DNA of 64,000 nucleotides from Spodoptera frugiperda (GCF_023101765.2 NC_064220.1:1178001-1242000); one strand, 5' to 3'; counted from the first letter of the stretch, positions 36,003-47,475 are shown. Numbers and translations are program-made. Notes: generated by a model not told the origin, from the sequence alone.

Positions 36003-36506
36003 CTCTAGAATTGTGCGTAAATACGTACGTAATAAAAGGCGCAAGTTTTCTATTACGCAGTACTCATGACGTCATTGGTTAAAAGTGGGTGTAACTACAA
36101 AATATCTTCTAAAAACAATAGCATCTGCCTACCCCTTTTTTATACAAACAAGTTATACAAATTCTCAATTCAATGACGTATACCGCCAACGAATCGAAGC
36201 TGTTTTTCTTAAAATCAATCACAAAGTTCCAACTTAGTTTGAAGTTTGAGAAATTCAGCTTAATTTACTATTCGTCCACTTAAATTCTATCGGTAACATA
36301 ACTGAGCAATCATTTGTTAGAAATACTTCGTTAACACTTAATTAATATGTATTTAATCGGGGTGTAAATTAATTGAACTGTAATTGTAATTAATAGGAAT
36401 GTAATTGTAAGTTTATTGGGTGTTGTTTGCATTTTATTTGGTATTATTTGTAGATTCAATATAGCTATAAAATTATGAAATACTAGATAGTTTTATTTAT
36501 CTATAC

Positions 36507-36695
36507 TAATAATTTTATAAAGCTGCTGAGTTTCTTTGAACACGCTGATCTCCGGAATTGCTGATCCGAATTGTCTAATTATTTTTCTGCTAGGTAGTCC
36601 ATTTATCGAGGAAGGGTAATAAGCTATAAGGCAGCACGCTACGACCAATAGGAACCGAGCAGATCGGGTGAAACCGCGTGGAAGTAGCTATATAA
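36507..36695 (+). mobile_element. Copy of the TTTGAACGCGCTAATC repeat
   Basis: TTTGAACACGCTGATCTCCGG, CCATTTATCGAGGAAGGG and AGATCGGGTGAAACCGCGTGG. Confidence 0.65.
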
Positions 36696-37085
36696 TTAGA
36701 TTTTTCCAGTAAATTAATTAGAACTACCTAATTAAGACTGATTTACCCGTCTGTCATCTAAGTCGACTAATCAGCTTAGATAGCACTGATTTCGATGAAA
36801 ATTGGTACCTACAGTTTTAGGTGGGAGCTTAAGGGTGCTTTTCCACGAGAGATGTGCTATGCTACGTTGCTGTGGATGCGTTTGGCTTTCACCAATCAAT
36901 CATATTCATTGGTACATATAGCTTTGCACTGGTGGAAATGGAGTCAGCTAAGATTCTATGGATGCGTGCTATGGATGTATGTTTTGGATGATTTCCCTAT
37001 TAATAAATATAAATAATAAGATATAAATCGCATACTCAAGTCGCGCATTTTTCTCGCACAGATACATAGCTTAGTATGAATGGAA

Positions 37086-37684
37086 TCGCGCGCGTCTTCA
37101 GTTTGCGCGCCGACGCGTGTCGCCGGGGCGAAACTCCACTGCCGCGCCAGATCAGTGCGTGGCGGGACGAGCTCCGGCGCGATCTCATGGCGGAATGGCA
37201 GCAACGACTGTCGCAACCGAGGGCTGGGCTCGCTGTCATTGCAGCGGTAAGTCCCCTCTTTGAGGAGTGGCTAGAGAGGCGCCACGGCGTCCTCACCTAC
37301 CGCCTGACGCAGGTGCTTACCGGACATGGGAGTTTTGGTAGGTTCCTGTTCCTTATTGGGCGGGAGGAAACGCCCGGGTGTCATCACTGTGAGGACCGCC
37401 CGGAGGACACGGTAGAACATACGGTGGCGGTGTGCCCTGCGTGGGCTGAGCACCGCCAAGTCCTCAGGGATGTGGTCGGCGACGGCGACCTCTCGCGCCC
37501 GGCACTGGTTCAGGCCATGGTGCGGAGCGAGAGGGACTGGGATGCCGTCTCCTCCTTCTGCGAAGCAGTCATGCTAGCTAAGGAGGAGGCGGGGCGCGTG
37601 AGAGAACAAACCTCCTCACGCCCCAGCCGTCGCGAGAGACACTCCGGGCGTCGGGGATCGCGAGACGATCTCCGGCCACCGTAA
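37086..37684 (+). pseudogene. C-terminal remnant of R1-type LINE ORF2
   Basis: About 199 residues are open without a break. They include VLTYRLTQVLTGHGSFGRF and a zinc-knuckle-like C-x2-C-x9-H-x4-C (CHHC ... H ... C), followed by CPAWAEHR and a Glu-rich SSFCEAVMLAKEE segment, all characteristic of the C-terminus of R1-clade reverse transcriptases. The ATG that opens the frame (37076) lies in the target-site duplication, not in the element, so it is an accident of insertion. The gene is truncated well before the polymerase domain. Confidence 0.85.
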
Positions 37685-37992
37685 GTGCGGGCCTGCGGAC
37701 GGCGAGCAAGGGTAGCTCGCCGCCCGACCAGAACCAGACCCGTGCGTGCGGCGCGTCGCGTTCCGCGCGCGCCTCAAAGAGCCATCAGACCACCACAGAT
37801 GGGGCCCAGTAGGGCTGATGCCTGATCCGGAGCTGCGGACTACCTAGCGGGTTTACCGGGGCTCCGGGTCGAAAAGCAGGAGAAGGAACGGGGTGGTTTT
37901 TAGTCAGTAAGAGTCTGACACTCCCTTTCGCCTTGCCCAAGGCGGGAGAAGTCATTGGATGATTTTCCCCCTAAAAAAAAAAAAAAAAAAAA
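37086..37992 (+). mobile_element. 5'-truncated R1-clade non-LTR retrotransposon (longest copy)
   Basis: A poly(A)-tailed LINE fragment of about 0.9 kb flanked by a perfect 13-bp target-site duplication (AGTATGAATGGAA at 37073-37085 and 37993-38005). It keeps the last part of the reverse-transcriptase ORF to TAA at 37682-37684, then about 290 bases of GC-rich 3' UTR and an A tract. Endonuclease and polymerase motifs are absent, so it is dead. It sits inside a TTAA-associated MITE (36833-38083). Its 3' UTR is the source sequence of the many short tail copies in this window. Confidence 0.9.
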
Positions 37993-38532
37993 AGTATGAA
38001 TGGAAACGATCACATAGTTTCATAGCTTAACTATTACATCTTCGTAGCATAGCTACATAGCACACTCTGGTGGAAAAACACCCTAAAGATAAATAAAGGA
38101 CCATGCAACCTTTTTATTTTAAAATCTAAATGACTTATACAGTGTCGGAGGAAATAGTCAGTCACTACTCGCTAACAAATACCTATAAACAGAAAGTATC
38201 TAAAAAGGTAAGACACAGCTCAAATAACCTGACAAAGTCTTCATCATTTGACAATATTCCAAAAATATGTCCTTTGAGCTACCTTCTCGTATAACAATGT
38301 CGACACCTTCCATCCATTCAACTAATGAACATGATCAAAGCGTATTCATTGACAGTCCTTTCATTTATAAATAACATAAGGTTCATTTTTGTATGAACTC
38401 TATTCAATACATACAAATAAAAATAGATTTGGACACAGACACGTCAACAGTGACCAGCCACTAAGGAAGAACCTTCATGATGCTCTTAAGAAGCGGTAAC
38501 TGCACAGCAATCTCCACACCGTCTGCCAAGGT

Positions 38533-38690
38533 TAAGGGGGAAAATCATCCAATGACTTCTCTCACCTTGGGCGAGGCGAGAGGGAGTGTCAGACTCTTAC
38601 TGACTAAAAACTACCCCGTTCCTATTCCTGTCCTTCGAGCCGGAGCCCCGGTAAACCCGCTTGGTAGTTCGCAGCTCCGAGCCGTATGCC
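38533..38690 (-). mobile_element. R1-clade LINE tail copy
   Basis: Well-preserved copy with AAAATCATCCAATGACTTCT, GGGCGAGGCGAGAGGGAGTG and GTAAACCCGCTTGGTAGT; only 0.5 kb from the longest copy but in the opposite orientation. Confidence 0.85.
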
Positions 38691-39234
38691 AAGCTGGATT
38701 ATGAAAAATCTCCCTTACAGTAAAGTTCTGAAGAATGATAGGAGTAAGTAGTAGTGGATGTGGGAGTTGATGAAGCTAAAATATATTTGTCTAAATGACT
38801 GTTAGGAAGTTAATGACTGTTATTGTGATAAAAGGGATCATCGTAATTTTACATGAAGCAAAAACTTACACTCCACGTTTTTCCTCGAATTTCTCTTTAT
38901 GTAAATTTTTCTTAACACCCATTCAAAGCCAGGGCGGACAGCTAGTATTATACACCTAAAACTATTGTTACTTTCTTACATTTTTCACAAACACCTACGT
39001 CATAAGTAGATCTCTGACGAGGGTGTTCTGATGTCGTGTGGCGGCTCCATTACGCTCATCGGTCATGTGAGGCCATTTTTTTTGGACATCTATAATAGGA
39101 CCCCATAGTATAATGGTTCCTTTCTCAGATTCAAGAATGGATACTACAATAGTTATAAAGGTCAATTGTACTTATTGATGGTAAGCTTGTGTATGGACAT
39201 TATGTAGATGTGGAAGAATTAAAGAAGATATTGT

Positions 39235-39415
39235 TGTGAGTATTTTGCTAATTTTTCAGTAGAGCTTTCTGTGGCCAATCCTTTTTATAGGCATCGAGTT
39301 CATCCCGCCATCTCTTTCTGGGCCTGCCGCGACGTGAATTGGTTGAGACGAGTGGAAGGATCGTAGGGAGACCTTTGCCCTGCAGTGGGACGACCATGGT
39401 TGAAAATAAATAAAA
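39235..39415. mobile_element. Rearranged copy of the GATCGTCCCACTGCAGGGC repeat
   Basis: AGAGCTTTCTGTGGCCAATCC and CGAGTTCATCCCGCCATCTC, then AGACCTTTGCCCTGCAGTGGGACGACC in the inverse sense, so two pieces face each other. Confidence 0.5.
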
Positions 39416-39712
39416 GTAAAATTTGCTAGTTGACCATGACCGGTGCAGATATTAAAATCATCGTTATCAGGAGCCAGGAGATGTCCAATGCTGGAGAAAG
39501 ACCTCCCCCTTAGTCCTTCACGCGGAACGACAGCTCCAGACCTTCATCGCTTGCGAGACGGGCGTCTCCCTTGATTCCGTTTGAGCACCAACGATATTCA
39601 ACCATATCTAGATAAAGGCATAAGTGCTCGAATACTCAAAATTCACGCAGCACAAAGAACTAACAGACAAAGTCCTTCAAAATGTACAAATGTAGTTTAT
39701 TTTGCGGACAGT

Positions 39713-39880
39713 GCCCTTACTATACAAGTTTGCCTTACGTTGAACGAAAACGAAACGAGACGAGACAGTATTCGGCACTCCGATTGGTTGGTTTATTCGA
39801 GCCGGCCAATCAGAGTGCCGAAGCGCTCTCGTTTTGATTACCTAAATCGTAAAGCAAACTCATACTAAGGGTATAGAGTA
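39713..39880. mobile_element. Palindromic MITE (CTTAGTACGAGTTTGC family)
   Basis: Both inverted arms are present (CTTACTATACAAGTTTGCC and GCAAACTCATACTAAGGG), with the ATTGGTTGGTTTATTCGAGC core. Confidence 0.65.
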
Positions 39881-40192
39881 GTGTAACTGTGTAAATAAAT
39901 CTAGTTTATTTTACAACAGACGAAGGAGTATTTTGAAACTCATCCCTTTATTTTCTAAGGTCCATGTTATTTCTATTTCTGGCCGATTGAGACATATTGA
40001 GGTCGGGGGTCCTCTTTCTTAACCCTGTGGGCGAGAACATTCATCTTGCGTTATTTGTCATTGTAATGTGGTTAAGGGTTAATCGATAGATTTATTGGCT
40101 TTCAAATGTGTTCGGTGCATTAAACTTGTATGATGTTATTGACTTGTTCGTTAAGTTTTTCAATGCAACGTCACGCCTTTGATCTCTGAAGA

Positions 40193-40312
40193 TGTTGGCA
40201 GAGGTGCAAATTATGCCACTGTACAATGAGTATAGACTTTTCACCATTTGTGTTTTAAGTCCCTAATTAAGAACTTAATTACGGTATAAGGGTTTGAGCC
40301 TATTGATGTTCA
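40193..40312 (-). mobile_element. Second-family SINE fragment
   Basis: GGCAGAGGTGCAAATTATGCC, then CTTTTCACCATTTGTGTTTTAAG; head not found. Confidence 0.5.
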
Positions 40313-40971
40313 GTTATATTCAAATTACATAAAATTTTATTTTTAGTGCATTTCACTAACACAACTTTTAATAAATAATTAGGACTACATTGATTTCTTA
40401 ATTTCGGTATAAATTAAAATCCTGTCTTTTTGCTCAGTCAAAAATGTGTTGAATAAAAACAAGTTATCAGGAACACTGCAGAAAATTTCAATACATTATT
40501 TATTCAAACACAACCCCTTTAAGATCTTTGAAAATAAGGAATGGGCCTTGCGAATAAACAAGTATAAAATCTTCAAACCATTATTATTAATACTCATCAA
40601 GAAATTATTAAACTCAAAACCAATGGCCACCGAAGAAACCATTGAAGCAATCATCCATTAAAAACCCAATAAATTACAAAATGAACATAAACAAGAACCG
40701 ATATTATATTTATTAAACAATTTATCTGGCTGAGTTTGACGGGCGAATCGATTCAATCGATTTGGAATCGAGACAAAAGTTCGACGGCTCGATTCAGAAT
40801 CGGCGCAGTTTTCAATTGTTATCGATGTATTATCGAAACGACTGGGTGTAAAGGGTAATGAAGCGTGAGATACTGGTTACAATGTTTGTGTTGCATTCTA
40901 TTGTTTATTGTAATGGAATTGTACAAATATAATTACATTAGTATAGAGATTGCTCTATACTAGGTACCTGT

Positions 40972-41120
40972 ACCTGTACCCTTAGTACGAGTTTGCTTTA
41001 CGTGGAACAAAACCAAAGCGCGTTCGGCGCTCTGATTAGTCGGTGCAAATGAACCAACCAATCAGGGCGCCGAACGCACTCTCGTTTCGATCTTTTTAAA
41101 CGTAAAACGTACTAAGCCCT
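40972..41120. mobile_element. Palindromic MITE (CTTAGTACGAGTTTGC family)
   Basis: The best copy: ACCCTTAGTACGAGTTTGCT on the left, and on the right CTCGTTTCGATC..AAACGTAAAACGTACTAAG; the interior GCGTTCGGCGCTCTGATTAG is itself nearly palindromic with CAATCAGGGCGCCGAACGC. Confidence 0.7.
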
Positions 41121-41389
41121 CACAGCAATACTTAGGTACCTACCTATACAATACAGGTACAATATTTGGCAATATTTACTGTAACAACAGGTAGACCGAC
41201 CTCCGGTCTTGGGGGAGAGTGATGTGGCGACACTTGACAGAAGTCCCACATAGATTATTATCGACAAACAAATCAACGGATGACGTCAGAAATTACATCG
41301 CACATATGAAGTTTACTTGCAAATAAATATGTATGGATAGAAAATCTTAACAAACAACTGTTGGGCAGGCAAGATGACCTCGCTTGGTC

Positions 41390-41705
41390 GGTGGACCCTC
41401 CTTTTCTTAGGGAACTTTAGGACACTGTTCCCTAAAATAACATATGATACTAGTGGACCCGACAGACGTTGTCCTGTCTACACGTCTTTAATTTGAAAAT
41501 TTGTCGGATCCAATGTAAAATATCCCAAAATCAACAACTACTAATAAATTAAAATAACATTGTTCAGCGGACAAAATGGTGAATCTAAACCATTCTCAGA
41601 TCCCCTTGAACACACACAAAAAATATTTCATTAAAATCGGTCCTGTCGTTTAAGAGAAGTTCAGTGACATACACACTTACAGAAGAATTATATATATAAA
41701 GATGT
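41390..41705 (+). repeat. Interspersed repeat (GACGTTGTCCTGTCTACACG)
   Basis: A moth repeat that I recognise by GACAGACGTTGTCCTGTCTAC, TTCATTAAAATCGGTCCTGTC and a terminal ATATATATAAAGATG. Class not determined. Confidence 0.5.
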
Positions 41706-42187
41706 GTCAACCTGTATTAAACCTGTAGTAAATGAATCAACCTGTATTCGTCACTTTACAATATATTTCCCAACCGTTGTATTACTAGTAATACGATTAT
41801 ATCTTGTCGAAAATAAATTGTCGGAGAAATAACTACAACCATAAGCTTTGGATGGATATCAACCTTTAATCTAATTCCAGTGTTGAGGAAAAACAATCTC
41901 TCATACTTAGACGGAATGATGAAGTAAACTGTACAATAACAGTCCTAATATTGTTTAGATATAGTAAAGATATATTTATATTAAAAACAAAGGTAATAAA
42001 TGAGAGTTTTAATAAAGACAGCGGCTGACGGTGGCCTCGCGTTGTTTTTATTCCGTGGCGCACGGACGGAATGAGAGAAACGAACAGATGGTCAGTGAGG
42101 TGAGAATGAAACATCGAGTGTTGTGGAGACGTTAACATTTCTAAATATTGATTAAAAGTATTATAACTTTCGTGAGACGTACATACA

Positions 42188-42545
42188 TAACTTCACGCCT
42201 GGCTACCATAGGCAGAGACAATGGACTGCCAATTGCAAATTCCTTAGACATACTAAATTATTATGTTGTCGGCTTACTCACGTAACTGTTTGACGAGGAA
42301 CTTGACTTGTTTCAAGCCATGCTAGAGGCTCGTATTGCATTTGCAACAGTCGCGGCAGGTCAACCTGTTGCCATACCAGACTTTACAGAGACTTTACTTT
42401 CCTTACCAGACCATTCCAGACTCCATTCTACCATTTAGAAACCGAAAAACCAAAAATGCCCAGTATTACTTTGACCGACCCGGGAATTGAATCCAAGACC
42501 CCTTGTACGGCAGTCGCACTTGCGACTACACGATCAATGAGGCAA
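42188..42545 (-). mobile_element. Second-family SINE copy interrupted by a MITE
   Basis: The right end CGGGAATTGAATCCAAGACC and CACTTGCGACTACACGATC is the inverted head; the left end CTTCACGCC..GGCAGAGACAATGG is the inverted tail. A TTATGTTGTCGGCTTACTCA element (42250-42345) sits between. Confidence 0.6.
42250..42345. mobile_element. MITE copy, left half of the 3817-3965 family
   Basis: ATTATTATGTTGTCGGCTTAC..GTTTCAAGCCATGCTAGAGG; no inverted right end seen. It is inserted in a second-family SINE. Confidence 0.65.
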
Positions 42546-42886
42546 TCTCTGATACAACAAGAAAGTATTTGTTATTTATCTTAGATCAATTAGATCATCA
42601 AATCTTCGAGTTGTCCTTTAGTAAAACTGATCTCGATCATACGCTATTAAAAACAGATTTGTTCAGCTTATTATACGATTATTATATACCAATTTTCTTA
42701 TATCAAGTCTAGTATGTAAAATATGCAAATGGAATTAGGTAAATAAGCAAATATGAAATGTTTAAGTTTAACATTATTCTATTTAAGGTTATTGACATTA
42801 GAAATCTATATTTACTATTACTATTACAAAGACAAAAGAAAGATGTGTGTTTGTTTGTATTATAAATTCCGAAACTATTTTTTTTG

Positions 42887-43022
42887 AGGGGTAAAAATGA
42901 TCCAATGTCTTCCGTCGCCTTGGGCGAGGCGAGAGGAGTGTCAGAGTCTTACTGATTAAAAAGCACCCCGCTCGGCGCTAGGTAGTCCGCATTTTCGGGG
43001 TAGTCCGCAGCACCGGGTTCTG
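42887..43022 (-). mobile_element. R1-clade LINE tail copy
   Basis: GCCTTGGGCGAGGCGAGAGG and CTTACTGATTAAAAAGCACC are clear; the distal part is rearranged, with AGTCCGCA present twice. Confidence 0.75.
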
Positions 43023-43494
43023 AAACTACTGCACTGGTTTAAGAAAATCTAGAACCACTGTCAAGCTTACATTTCTGGGAGTAAACAGGTCAACATTTTA
43101 ATTAGATAAAACTACATTTTACTCAGATATAAAAGATTGGAAATCGAGAGGATTCTTGAAAATTACTCATAAGCAAAACCACGTGTGAAAAGTTAGTTAT
43201 AAACAAATATGTAACGAGTATTGACTGATCCTATTTTATCTTATTGTGTTCATATTATTAATATTGATAGTTATTATGCTTTTAATAGCAAAGCGAAAAA
43301 CTTACTGTGATGAAATTTTTGGGTTAAGATCTTTCTTTTGCAAGTTTTGTAGCTGTGTGACATTAAAAGTAATTGGCAAGTTAAAGATTTTTATCTTATG
43401 TGGCATTAATTTAGATCTGAATGCCTATATTCTCGAAAAATATACACTTAGATTGAAATGTATAGCTTCTAGCTATAAATTAATTTACTAGGTA

Positions 43495-43668
43495 GTAGGA
43501 CTGATGCCTGATCCGGAGCTGCGGGTATACCGGAGCTCCGGCTCGAAAAACAGGAGTAGGAACCACGTGGTTTTTAGTCAGTAAGAGTCTGACTCTCCCT
43601 CTCGCCTCGCCCAAGGCGGAAGAATTCATTGGATGGCTTTCCCCACTCAAAAATTAAAAAAGCTGTAG
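43495..43668 (+). mobile_element. R1-clade LINE tail copy
   Basis: Runs from TAGGACTGATGCCTGATCCG through GTTTTTAGTCAGTAAGAGTC to an A-rich end; a few internal bases are missing after GAGCTGCGG. Confidence 0.85.
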
Positions 43669-44225
43669 CTGAATTTACTAAAATTGTGTCTCAACGGTGA
43701 TCAAAAATCTTCAACGTTTTTACATCCAAACGCATTCCATGCATTTCCCAGTCCATTGTCAATAGTCAGTATTGGAAAACATTAAAACGAGAGTAGCCCG
43801 CGCCTGCCTTTCAGGTGGCTACACAATAGTTGCCACGAAGTCGCTTCACTAGGAACAGTAGAATATCAGTTGAACGACACGTTGCTATCACTTTGCCAGT
43901 TCGATGCGTTCTAAGAAATGATGAAGTAGTCTGAGAATAGTCGTCAGTGTTTAAGGCTATATTTTTTATGTATGAATGTTGTTTAACTATTTTATAGTTA
44001 AGTATTACAGAGCAAAGATTTTTAAAACTATATGGTAGTATAGGACAAGCCCTCCATAACCTTCCATACCGCTGCGACTCCTGTAAGCCAGGATCTACAG
44101 AAGACAAAACCATGAAAACACCGGAACACGGAAGTCCAGCGCGTCTCAGGCAAATGAATATATGGTGGTAAAGAAATTTTAAAACTTCGTAATGGCAACT
44201 AAAGTTCTAACTAAAGGGTGATGTA

Positions 44226-44400
44226 ATGTCGTGGTGGCCCGGAGGTTTAAGACGCCCGTTTCTTATGCATGAGAGTATGGGTTCGAAACCTATGCGATCG
44301 TAGGTGTCGAACCCGCAAGGTGTAAAGTCACATTGGTATTTGTCGTTGACTGACCGTTACTTTTTCCGAGTACATGTACTTCCTAAGATTATTTAGATAT
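44226..44400 (+). mobile_element. tRNA-like SINE, third family (GTGGTGGCCCGGAGG)
   Basis: GTGGTGGCCCGGAGGTTTAAGACGCC is followed by a B-box-like GGGTTCGAAACC and a body containing AAGTCACATTGG. Fragments of this family recur at 48778-48862, 50430-50500, 51770-51935 and 60325-60545. Confidence 0.6.
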
Positions 44401-45774
44401 CACTGAAAAATGGTTTAGGATATCTGACTTATAAGATCTAATTATAAGTTTGAAATTGCTAACGTATCGTATTGAGCAAGCGTGGTGTCACTTATTTTCG
44501 GCGTTTGTGAGCGTTCCGTTTACACCATGTATATAAGAGATTCTGTCTTCTTGAAATTGATATCACTGATACATAATCTACGCCTGTATACATCCTGTTA
44601 GTCATCTGAATATGACAAGCCAGACTGGCCTATATCGCGTTGTGAAGAGTGGGCGTGCGTGGGCTGCAAATCGTGACTAATCCAAGACTTAATCTGTACT
44701 AAACACATATGTACCATTTTTTGGAATCTCACTGTTATACCGCACATTAAGATACACTGAATCTCTTTAACAGTATTTCAACTTTACATGTGTAGAAATA
44801 GGGTTGCAAATTAATTGGAGATACTTGAATTTTGGTGTAGTTTAATCTGCTGTCAGCATATTTGAGGTTTATTGCTGTGTTATGTAGGTTGTCAATTTTA
44901 ATTCAGTCTGATTTTTCTTTTCAACGTAACGTTGTATGAGAAAGGTATTTATTATTGTGAGATATGTAATCTAATTTCTTTCGCTTTGGTATGAGAGATT
45001 TTTACAACGCTTTGGTTATGATTTTGTATATTGAATTTTAATGTTACCTGAATGCTTAGTGAATTCCTAAGCGTATAAAATAGGTTTGAAAATGAATACC
45101 GTTAAATAAGACTTATTTGTATGAATACACGTAATATTATAGCATCATACCTTTTTATTTCCCGAAGATGTATGTAAAGAGTGAACTTGTTTTTTAAAAA
45201 GGAAACTGCCTTAACTTTCTTTATCGCCTCCATTTTTTTTAAGTTAGATAATATGAAAAATGCTGTAAACCTCATCTAAATCGGTTCAGTCAAACGCGAG
45301 ACAATCGGGCGCAAACATACATGTCAAACTGAGACTTTCTTTATTGAAGTCGGTAAAAATTATCGTGTAGTGTAATGTGCACTTAATACTTAAAGTTGGG
45401 TCAAACAATAATGAACCTTATAGTAACACTTGAATGATAATATTACGATAACCCTTTGTTTTCAGTTTCTATGAAATCTAAGCAGGTAATCTTAGAGGGT
45501 TTATTGTGAAATGGTGCCAAGGACTTGTGAGATTATGACCGTTTTAATGATGAGAATTATAAACGGTATCCGTTTACTCCTTAGTGTGCAGAGAAACTCT
45601 TCTCAAGGTAAAGCTAAGCTTGCCAAGGACTATTTGTGGATGGGCAATATTTGGCTGTGGATGAAGATCAATATAATTAAGTAAAGTATCAAATTATTAC
45701 AGAAAAACGAGGTTGAAATTTGCTTTAAATAGATTTGTCTTCAATTAGCGCAATTTAGCAAGGAGAAGTATTCT

Positions 45775-45881
45775 GGAGCTGCGGACAACGTAACGGGTTA
45801 CCGGGGCTCCGGCTCAAAGAAGGAGTAGAAACGGGGTGGTTTTTAGTCAGTAAGAATCTAACACTCCCTCTCGCCTCACCT
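45775..45881 (+). mobile_element. R1-clade LINE tail copy joined to a SINE
   Basis: Intact from GGAGCTGCGGACAACG to CTCTCGCCTCACCTCAC, where the family sequence stops and a minus-strand tRNA-like SINE begins without a spacer. Confidence 0.75.
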
Positions 45882-46020
45882 CACAGTGTGGTGTCGTGGG
45901 TGCGCTTACAAACATACAAGTTCACATAAAAATGATACCCAGACATATTTGTGGATCACACAAAGAATTGCTCCGTGCGGGAATCGAACCCGCGATAGCC
46001 ACCGCACCAACCGTGCAGTC
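45882..46020 (-). mobile_element. tRNA-like SINE (TGCACGGTTGGCGCGG family)
   Basis: Inverse copy with GTGCGGGAATCGAACCCGCG; its 3' end is fused directly to the LINE tail at 45775-45881. Confidence 0.75.
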
Positions 46021-46240
46021 AGATTAGAACATACCCAGGTGTTCTCTAAGTAATGTCAAAGTACTATCATAATACAAATAAATCACTAGATCTATGTTAA
46101 ATCCTATGGTAAACGTTTAATACATGGGACTAATGTCTCTGGTTGAAATAATGGGCAGGTAAGCTTGAATACAAATACCTTGTCGTTTAGACGAGATAAA
46201 TGATTCACATTTGTCACGCAGTGCCGGGATTTTCTGCCCC

Positions 46241-46402
46241 AGCTGCGGACTACCTAGCGGGTTTACCGGGGCTCCGGCTCGAAAAGCAGGAGAAGGAACG
46301 GGGTGGTTTTTAGTCAGTAAGAGTCTGACACTCCCTCTCGCCTCGCCCAAGGTGGGAGAAGTCATTGGATGATTTTCCCCCTGAAAAAAAAAAAAAAAAA
46401 AA
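46241..46402 (+). mobile_element. Young R1-clade LINE tail copy with 21-bp target duplication
   Basis: About 162 bases including a 20-base A tract, starting exactly at AGCTGCGGACTACC. A perfect 21-bp direct repeat flanks it (46220-46240 and 46403-46423), which fixes both ends and indicates recent target-primed insertion. The open reading frame on the opposite strand is a by-product. Confidence 0.92.
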
Positions 46403-46694
46403 AGTGCCGGGATTTTCTGCCCCGGTTACCATGGCGACGTAATAAGATAACATACCTCTATGTACCTCGTCTATGATTTAGAAAAATATAGCGGATGATT
46501 GTGTTTTTTTTTCGATGTAACTATGTATATGGAGCTGTTTATTTAATTTGAGTTTAAGAGCATATTTTGAGGGTAAATTTTACTGAATGTGTAATGTAGT
46601 TAGAAAGCAGTTTTCTTAAGATTATTACCAATTGTTTTTGCATGTAATGCACTGTTATTCCTCGAAAAGATGATAGGGGTTCTTAAGGGAGTTT

Positions 46695-46845
46695 TTGTAA
46701 TAGTATAAGCCTGTAAACAAGCAGGTGGATTACCTGATGATAAGCAATTGTCGCCACCCATGGACACCCGAAACACTAGAGGCGTTACAAGTGCGTTACC
46801 AGCCTTTTGGGGGTTTACGAATTTAAGGGTTGTTGGAGAGTCGGG
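46695..46845 (-). mobile_element. Foldback-type repeat fragment
   Basis: AAACAAGCAGGTGGATTACC, CATGGACACCCGAAACACTAG and AAGTGCGTTACCAGCC; one inverted end only. Confidence 0.6.
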
Positions 46846-46917
46846 GATTGGGGAAACGGAGTAATAATAAAGATACTTAGGTTTTCTTGAAATTGTAGTT
46901 TTATCTACATACATACA

Positions 46918-47045
46918 TATCGTCACGCCTTTAGTCCCCGAAGGGGTAGGCAGAGGTGTACATTATGGCACGTAATGCCACTGTACAGTGTACATCCACT
47001 TTTCACAATTCTTGTTGTAAGTCCCTTGTAATGTCGTCTATATGT
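46918..47045 (-). mobile_element. Second-family SINE, 3' part only
   Basis: TCACGCCTTTAGTCCCCGAA, GGGGTAGGCAGAGGTGTACA and ACTTTTCACAATTCTTG match the family tail. Confidence 0.65.
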
Positions 47046-47333
47046 CCAAAATCAACAACAGCGCCATCTACATCTACGGCCATATCATGCAAACTTATTC
47101 AGTAAGTCAAGATGCGTAGTTCAAAGTCTAGATTTGTACGTTAATAGCCTGGAGTGGTTGAACCTAAGGGAGGTGGTCATGTGAACCAAACCGTGGAGAA
47201 TGCTCCGGTCAACTCAGTATGGAGTAGGCGTTTGTACGGCGAGGTTGAATAATAATGAATATATTGAGTTATTCCAAATATTTATTAAAATTCTCTACAA
47301 TTACATTTTTAAATATAACTTGTAAAATACACG

Positions 47334-47432
47334 TTGGTCGCGTGGTCGCAAGTGCGTTGGCGAAATGTGGGTGGACTGTGTGTCGCTATGTACACCTCTG
47401 CCTACCCCTTCGGAGATAAAAGGCGTGACGTT
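47334..47432 (+). mobile_element. Second-family SINE, internally deleted
   Basis: The head GTTGGTCGCGTGGTCGCAAG jumps to CACCTCTGCCTACCCCTTCG and GGCGTGACGTTGCACGTT, so the middle is missing. Confidence 0.6.
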
Positions 47433-47475
47433 GCACGTTACACTTATAAAATACAAAACTAAAATAACATTAAGA

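Larger units (their letters stand above)
36833..38083. mobile_element. TTAA-associated MITE split by the R1-clade LINE
   Basis: The left end GGGTGCTTTTCCACGAGAG follows TTAA; the right end, read in reverse, is GGGTGTTTTTCCACCAGAG and is followed by TAAA. Both ends continue into matching TGTGCTATG..GCTACG sequence. Removing the 37086-38005 insertion leaves a MITE of about 330 bp. TTAA at the border points to a piggyBac-like origin, but family is inferred only from the target site. Confidence 0.6.

Noticed and set aside
40446..40661. 71-codon Lys/Ile-rich frame
   Set aside because: Low-complexity AT-rich sequence without start context, domain or splice signals.
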